64,000 nucleotides of DNA, taken from NCBI GenBank assembly GCA_003135055.1, contig PLDF01000184.1, positions 64,765-128,764 on the forward strand, in the 5' to 3' direction. Origin of the DNA: Bryobacterales bacterium. Lineage in GTDB: Bacteria > Acidobacteriota > Terriglobia > Bryobacterales > Bryobacteraceae. Both the position numbers and the translations under genes were made by a program. Below, piece by piece: positions 61,190 through 64,000 of this stretch. Below the pieces are notes generated by a model that had not been told where the DNA came from, did not search any database, and saw only the letters and a list, made by a program, of their open reading frames with translations. The number at the start of each line of letters is the position of its first letter. The first letter of the stretch is position 1.

Positions 61190-62525
61190 GACAGTTCTCC
61201 TGAATGGTATGGATTGAGGTTTCAAACACCGAAGCGGGATTTTCGCTTGCGTGGTGCGGGACGGAATCGGCGCGAAGCCTCGGTGACCGCAGCGCCATGG
61301 CGCCCAGCGAAGTCAGACCGATGGCGATCCAGCCGGCGCGCTGCGCCAGCGCCATTACAAGCGCATCAGCTGGGTTGGGAAGATCCCAGAGGCGCTGCGC
61401 GATCCATGAGATGGCAATAGCGCCGGCAAAAATCGCCCCCGCGGTTCGAACCGACGAGTACAGGCGGGTGCGGCTGAGCAGAATTAGCGAAGGCAGGGCG
61501 ATGGCGACCACTACGAGCTGCATCGCCTCGATTCCGAGATTGAAGCCGAAGATGCTCGCGACGCGATCCCAGCGGCCGAGGCCGAGTCCGGCAAGCGTGG
61601 TGGCGAAGGCCAAGCCGTGGACCAAGCCGAAGCACCCGGCAACCACAGCCTCGCGGCCAGGGAAAACCGGCCGCAGAGCGTGGATGGCTGAAACCAGAAT
61701 CGAAAACGCGATCAATACTTCAATGGGCCGGCTCGGAACATGGACGACATCCATGGCGCTGGCGGCGAGCGTAATGGAGTGCCCGGCCGTAAACGCCGTC
61801 ACAATCTTGCCGATCCGCCACAGACACGGCCGCATATCCGAGTAGCTCACCCATTTGGCGCGGCGGATCAGAAGCGGCGCGGGAAAAAGCAGCACCAGAA
61901 GGAAGAGCAGGTGATCCGTGCCTTCCGCGATGTGGCGCATACCGAGATCGAACACGCTTGCGAATCCATGCCACCAATTGCCGTCTCTCCGATCGATGCG
62001 TACCGATCGATCGCTGCCGCGGAGCGCCCCCACCAATTGCGGTGCATCGGCGAAGGTGCTGGTCCGCCAGTCTGTGCGGATGGAGACGAGAACAACCTGC
62101 GACGGCACGCGGTCGAGAAGAACGCCGCAGTGTAAGTCGAACAAGTCCGCGCGGGCGCCCGCGGGTGGTGTGAGGCGAAAGCGCGCCACTACGTACGGCG
62201 CTCCTTCGATGCTGAACAAATGGGGAGAATCGATGGGATCGATTCGAAATGCGACCCCGCCGGGAACGGAGGCCGAGAAATTGCGAAGAAGGTAACTGGT
62301 GATTGGAGCGCGCTCCCGCTCGATGCTCTGCCGCGACAGTTGCGTGTTCAGGGCGATCTGCAACCGCTCGACCGGTAGCTGCAGTTCAGCGTCGGCGGCA
62401 GAGCCGTGGAAGTCGAGCAGAACCGCTGCCTGGTACATGGAGTGCGCCCAGGCGGGAAGCGAGAATCGGGCGGAACACAGCCAGAGTCCGATCAGGAGCG
62501 CGGATCTGAATCTATAGCGAATCAT
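61176..62525 (-). CDS. HupE/UreJ-family membrane protein
   Basis: A 449-aa protein. A signal or anchor segment (SALLIGLWLCSARFSLPAWA) is followed by an extracytoplasmic beta-rich domain (about 30-190). A membrane domain with about seven helices begins at GMRHIAEGTDHLLFLLVLLF and contains FTAGHSITLAASAMDVV, FGLVHGLAFATTLAGLGLG and FNLGIEAMQLVVVAIALPS. The His/Asp pairs (HIAEGTDH, GHS, HGLAF) are typical of HupE/UreJ proteins, often linked to nickel or cobalt transport. The substrate here is unknown. The ATG at 62525 overlaps the stop of the REC-like gene (ATGA). Confidence 0.82.
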   Translation of the reverse strand: MIRYRFRSALLIGLWLCSARFSLPAWAHSMYQAAVLLDFHGSAADAELQLPVERLQIALNTQLSRQSIERERAPITSYLLRNFSASVPGGVAFRIDPIDSPHLFSIEGAPYVVARFRLTPPAGARADLFDLHCGVLLDRVPSQVVLVSIRTDWRTSTFADAPQLVGALRGSDRSVRIDRRDGNWWHGFASVFDLGMRHIAEGTDHLLFLLVLLFPAPLLIRRAKWVSYSDMRPCLWRIGKIVTAFTAGHSITLAASAMDVVHVPSRPIEVLIAFSILVSAIHALRPVFPGREAVVAGCFGLVHGLAFATTLAGLGLGRWDRVASIFGFNLGIEAMQLVVVAIALPSLILLSRTRLYSSVRTAGAIFAGAIAISWIAQRLWDLPNPADALVMALAQRAGWIAIGLTSLGAMALRSPRLRADSVPHHASENPASVFETSIHTIQENCLESQ

Positions 62526-62854
62526 TCGGGTCGATCCAGTGAACGGCTGAGTTGGCTTACGGAATTCAAAAACGCCTCTGTCGGGAAGGGTATCGACAGA
62601 AACGCCCAAGCGGGAGGAACGTCACATGGCGGAACCTTTCTTCCGCCGGACATCGACAATACTCTTATCGACGGATTGCTTTCCACAATTTCGCGGGCGA
62701 GATCCATACCGGTTTTCGCGTCACCCAAGTCGATGTTTGAGATTAGCAGGTCGATGCGACGCTCGAGCTGCCGCGCCAGGAACAAAGCGTTGTGTGGACT
62801 GGTAGACTCGATCACCATTGCGTTGACTGAATAGCGATGCGCCACGCGGGTCAT
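62522..62854 (-). CDS. Response-regulator receiver-like protein, divergent
   Basis: A 110-aa CheY-like protein. The recognisable part is LERRIDLLISNIDLGDAKTG, then MDLAREIVESNPSIRVLSMS, with the phosphorylatable Asp expected in SNIDLGD, and a lysine-loop region near SGGRKVPPC. The N-terminal acidic pair usual in receivers is missing (SVNAMVIESTSPHNAL stands there), so phosphorylation may be weak or absent. It lies between the phosphatase and the HupE-like gene with ATGA overlaps on both sides. Confidence 0.75.
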   Translation of the reverse strand: MTRVAHRYSVNAMVIESTSPHNALFLARQLERRIDLLISNIDLGDAKTGMDLAREIVESNPSIRVLSMSGGRKVPPCDVPPAWAFLSIPFPTEAFLNSVSQLSRSLDRPE

Positions 62855-64000
62855 GCAACCGCCTTTACAGCTACGAGTCCGGGTTCCCGGCGCGTCCGCG
62901 CCCCACCGAATCGCTGGAACCTGACCACCATCAAGGTACGGTCGTCCGGCGCTGGGCCCGCGCTGGCGAACGCGTCGACCTGGCTCATGATCCGGTCGCA
63001 CAATTCCGCTGGCGCTGCTCCCTCGGCATGCGAAATCATTTCCTTGACGCGATCTTCTCCGAATTCCTCCTCGTTCTCATTCGCCGCCTCGTTTACGCCG
63101 TCCGAGTAGAGGATGAGCGTATCGGGGCCCTCGATCTTGACCGACCCCGCCGAGTAACGCGCCGAGGGGAGCAAGCCGAGGACCGGACCGCCCTGGTCCA
63201 GCCGCTCGATCCGATTCTGCCCGTGCCGGATCAGTATCGGGGCTGCGTGGCCTGCGTTCACGTAGCGCAATGTGCCGCTTTCGGCATCGTAAAGGCCCCA
63301 GAACAGAGTCGCGAAACGTGCACGGGCTGTTAGCTCGCACAACATGCGGTTGATCCGGCCGCACGCAGATTCGTGCCGGGATGACGTCGAGGAGCGTATG
63401 GCGCCCTGGAGCACACTGACGAGCAGCGCCGCGGACACGCCTTTGCCCGAAACGTCCCCCAGCACGATGGCGGTCGTGCCCGGCGCCGCCTCAAAAATGT
63501 CGTAGAAGTCACCGCCAACGTGGTCGGCCGCTATTGCCGCTGCCGCGAAGATCACGTCCGCGGACAGGGAATGTGGTTGCGGCTGAAGATCGCGCTGCAC
63601 CCGCTTGGCTAGCAGCAGCTCGCTTTCCAGATACTTGCCGCGCAGATACTGGGGCGTGCGCAGGCCAATCACCGCGACCGATATCAGCAGTGCGATGGCC
63701 CCGACGAGGCCGACAATCAAATTTCTGCGGAGCCCATCGAATGCGCCGGTGACGGCCTTGATGGGTATGGCCAACTCGATCATCAATGCCGCGGGACGAC
63801 GGTTGCCCGGCGGCCGGCCGCCCGCCTGGCGGCTTTCCGTTTCGGGAGGACGTGAAGGCCGCGGCATCCGAAATGGCAGCATCGTGACAAACGCTTTGCC
63901 CGCCGATGTGTCTACCAGGGAAATCACGCTATCATGCGTTTCCAGCCGCTCCCGCCAATCCGACGGAACTTCGGCCGGTTTCCCCGGTTTGCCAACTTGG
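62851..64000 (-). CDS. SpoIIE/RsbU-type serine phosphatase, partial at the right edge
   Basis: The frame is open through the right edge, so the true start lies outside the window (an internal GTG at 63927 is not convincing). At least 382 residues are visible. An extracytoplasmic segment is followed by a membrane helix (NLIVGLVGAIALLISVAVIG). Then the PP2C-type phosphatase domain shows LLAKRVQRDLQPQ, HVGGDFYDIF, LGDVSGKGVSAALLVSVLQG, NAGHAAPILI, LYSDGVNEA and DDRTLMVV. The Asp residues of GGDFYD, GDVSG and SDG are metal ligands. It probably dephosphorylates a partner in a signalling switch. Its ATGA overlap with the receiver-like gene makes them one operon. Confidence 0.88.
   Translation of the reverse strand, partial: QVGKPGKPAEVPSDWRERLETHDSVISLVDTSAGKAFVTMLPFRMPRPSRPPETESRQAGGRPPGNRRPAALMIELAIPIKAVTGAFDGLRRNLIVGLVGAIALLISVAVIGLRTPQYLRGKYLESELLLAKRVQRDLQPQPHSLSADVIFAAAAIAADHVGGDFYDIFEAAPGTTAIVLGDVSGKGVSAALLVSVLQGAIRSSTSSRHESACGRINRMLCELTARARFATLFWGLYDAESGTLRYVNAGHAAPILIRHGQNRIERLDQGGPVLGLLPSARYSAGSVKIEGPDTLILYSDGVNEAANENEEEFGEDRVKEMISHAEGAAPAELCDRIMSQVDAFASAGPAPDDRTLMVVRFQRFGGARTRREPGLVAVKAVA

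Noticed and set aside
1-64000. CRISPR array, tRNA, rRNA or intact transposase
   Set aside because: I saw no regularly spaced identical repeats with unique spacers, no cloverleaf with a TTCGA arm, no rRNA-like block and no DDE or HUH transposase frame. The tandem repeats at 42019 and 48734 are too short and lack spacers.

Overview
The window looks like part of an Acidobacteriota chromosome, most like the Solibacter/Bryobacterales group. This rests on family content and style, not on a database search. The pointers are a PadR regulator followed by an acidobacterial-type duplicated MacB/FtsX permease, a 1,109-aa TonB-dependent receptor with an N-terminal carboxypeptidase-regulatory-like domain, GC-rich sequence, DUF1501 and DUF3500 families, many toxin-antitoxin modules, and dispersed palindromic repeats in most gaps. 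I found no rRNA, tRNA, CRISPR array, phage module or intact transposase.

Layout. 0-9 kb: a lytic transglycosylase, a VapBC module, a secreted protein, the PadR-permease cassette, a leucine-rich-repeat remnant, a HicAB module, then a decayed second copy of parts of the permease and secreted-protein genes. 9-20 kb: a hexose-6-phosphate mutarotase-like epimerase, an esterase, a divergent NIPSNAP/ArsR pair, and a complete RND efflux operon (pump, adaptor, TolC). 20-26 kb: a prolyl-tRNA synthetase paralogue that appears to have lost its aminoacylation motifs, a sigma/anti-sigma operon with a secreted protein, and an ABC exporter. 26-38 kb: a one-module Clp-type ATPase, alanine racemase, toxin-antitoxin remnants, an ankyrin protein, a Phd-VapC pair, rpoN and an Old Yellow Enzyme. 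38-48 kb: the TonB receptor and a glycogen/trehalose block (GlgX, TreZ, GH133-like debranching enzyme). 48-51 kb: a graveyard of broken genes (nucleotidyltransferase, TolC/DUF1501 chimera, membrane protein, mannose-1-phosphate guanylyltransferase with an internal inversion) around one small YHS gene. 51-64 kb: a UPF0182 protein coupled to a second TolC, a ClC channel with CBS and TPR extensions, and a tightly overlapping five-gene operon (SpoIIE-type phosphatase, REC-like protein, HupE/UreJ membrane protein, DUF3500 protein, EF-hand protein) that runs off the right edge.

How genes work together. The clearest functional units are the RND operon, the glycogen/trehalose block, the sigma/anti-sigma unit and the five-gene HupE operon; the last is the best candidate for an undescribed system. 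At least seven genes have a -10-like hexamer only 6-9 nt before the start codon and no Shine-Dalgarno sequence, which suggests leaderless transcripts. Several repeat families recur through the window, and in two places a repeat forms part of a coding sequence. All function calls come from reading motifs and family resemblance by eye.
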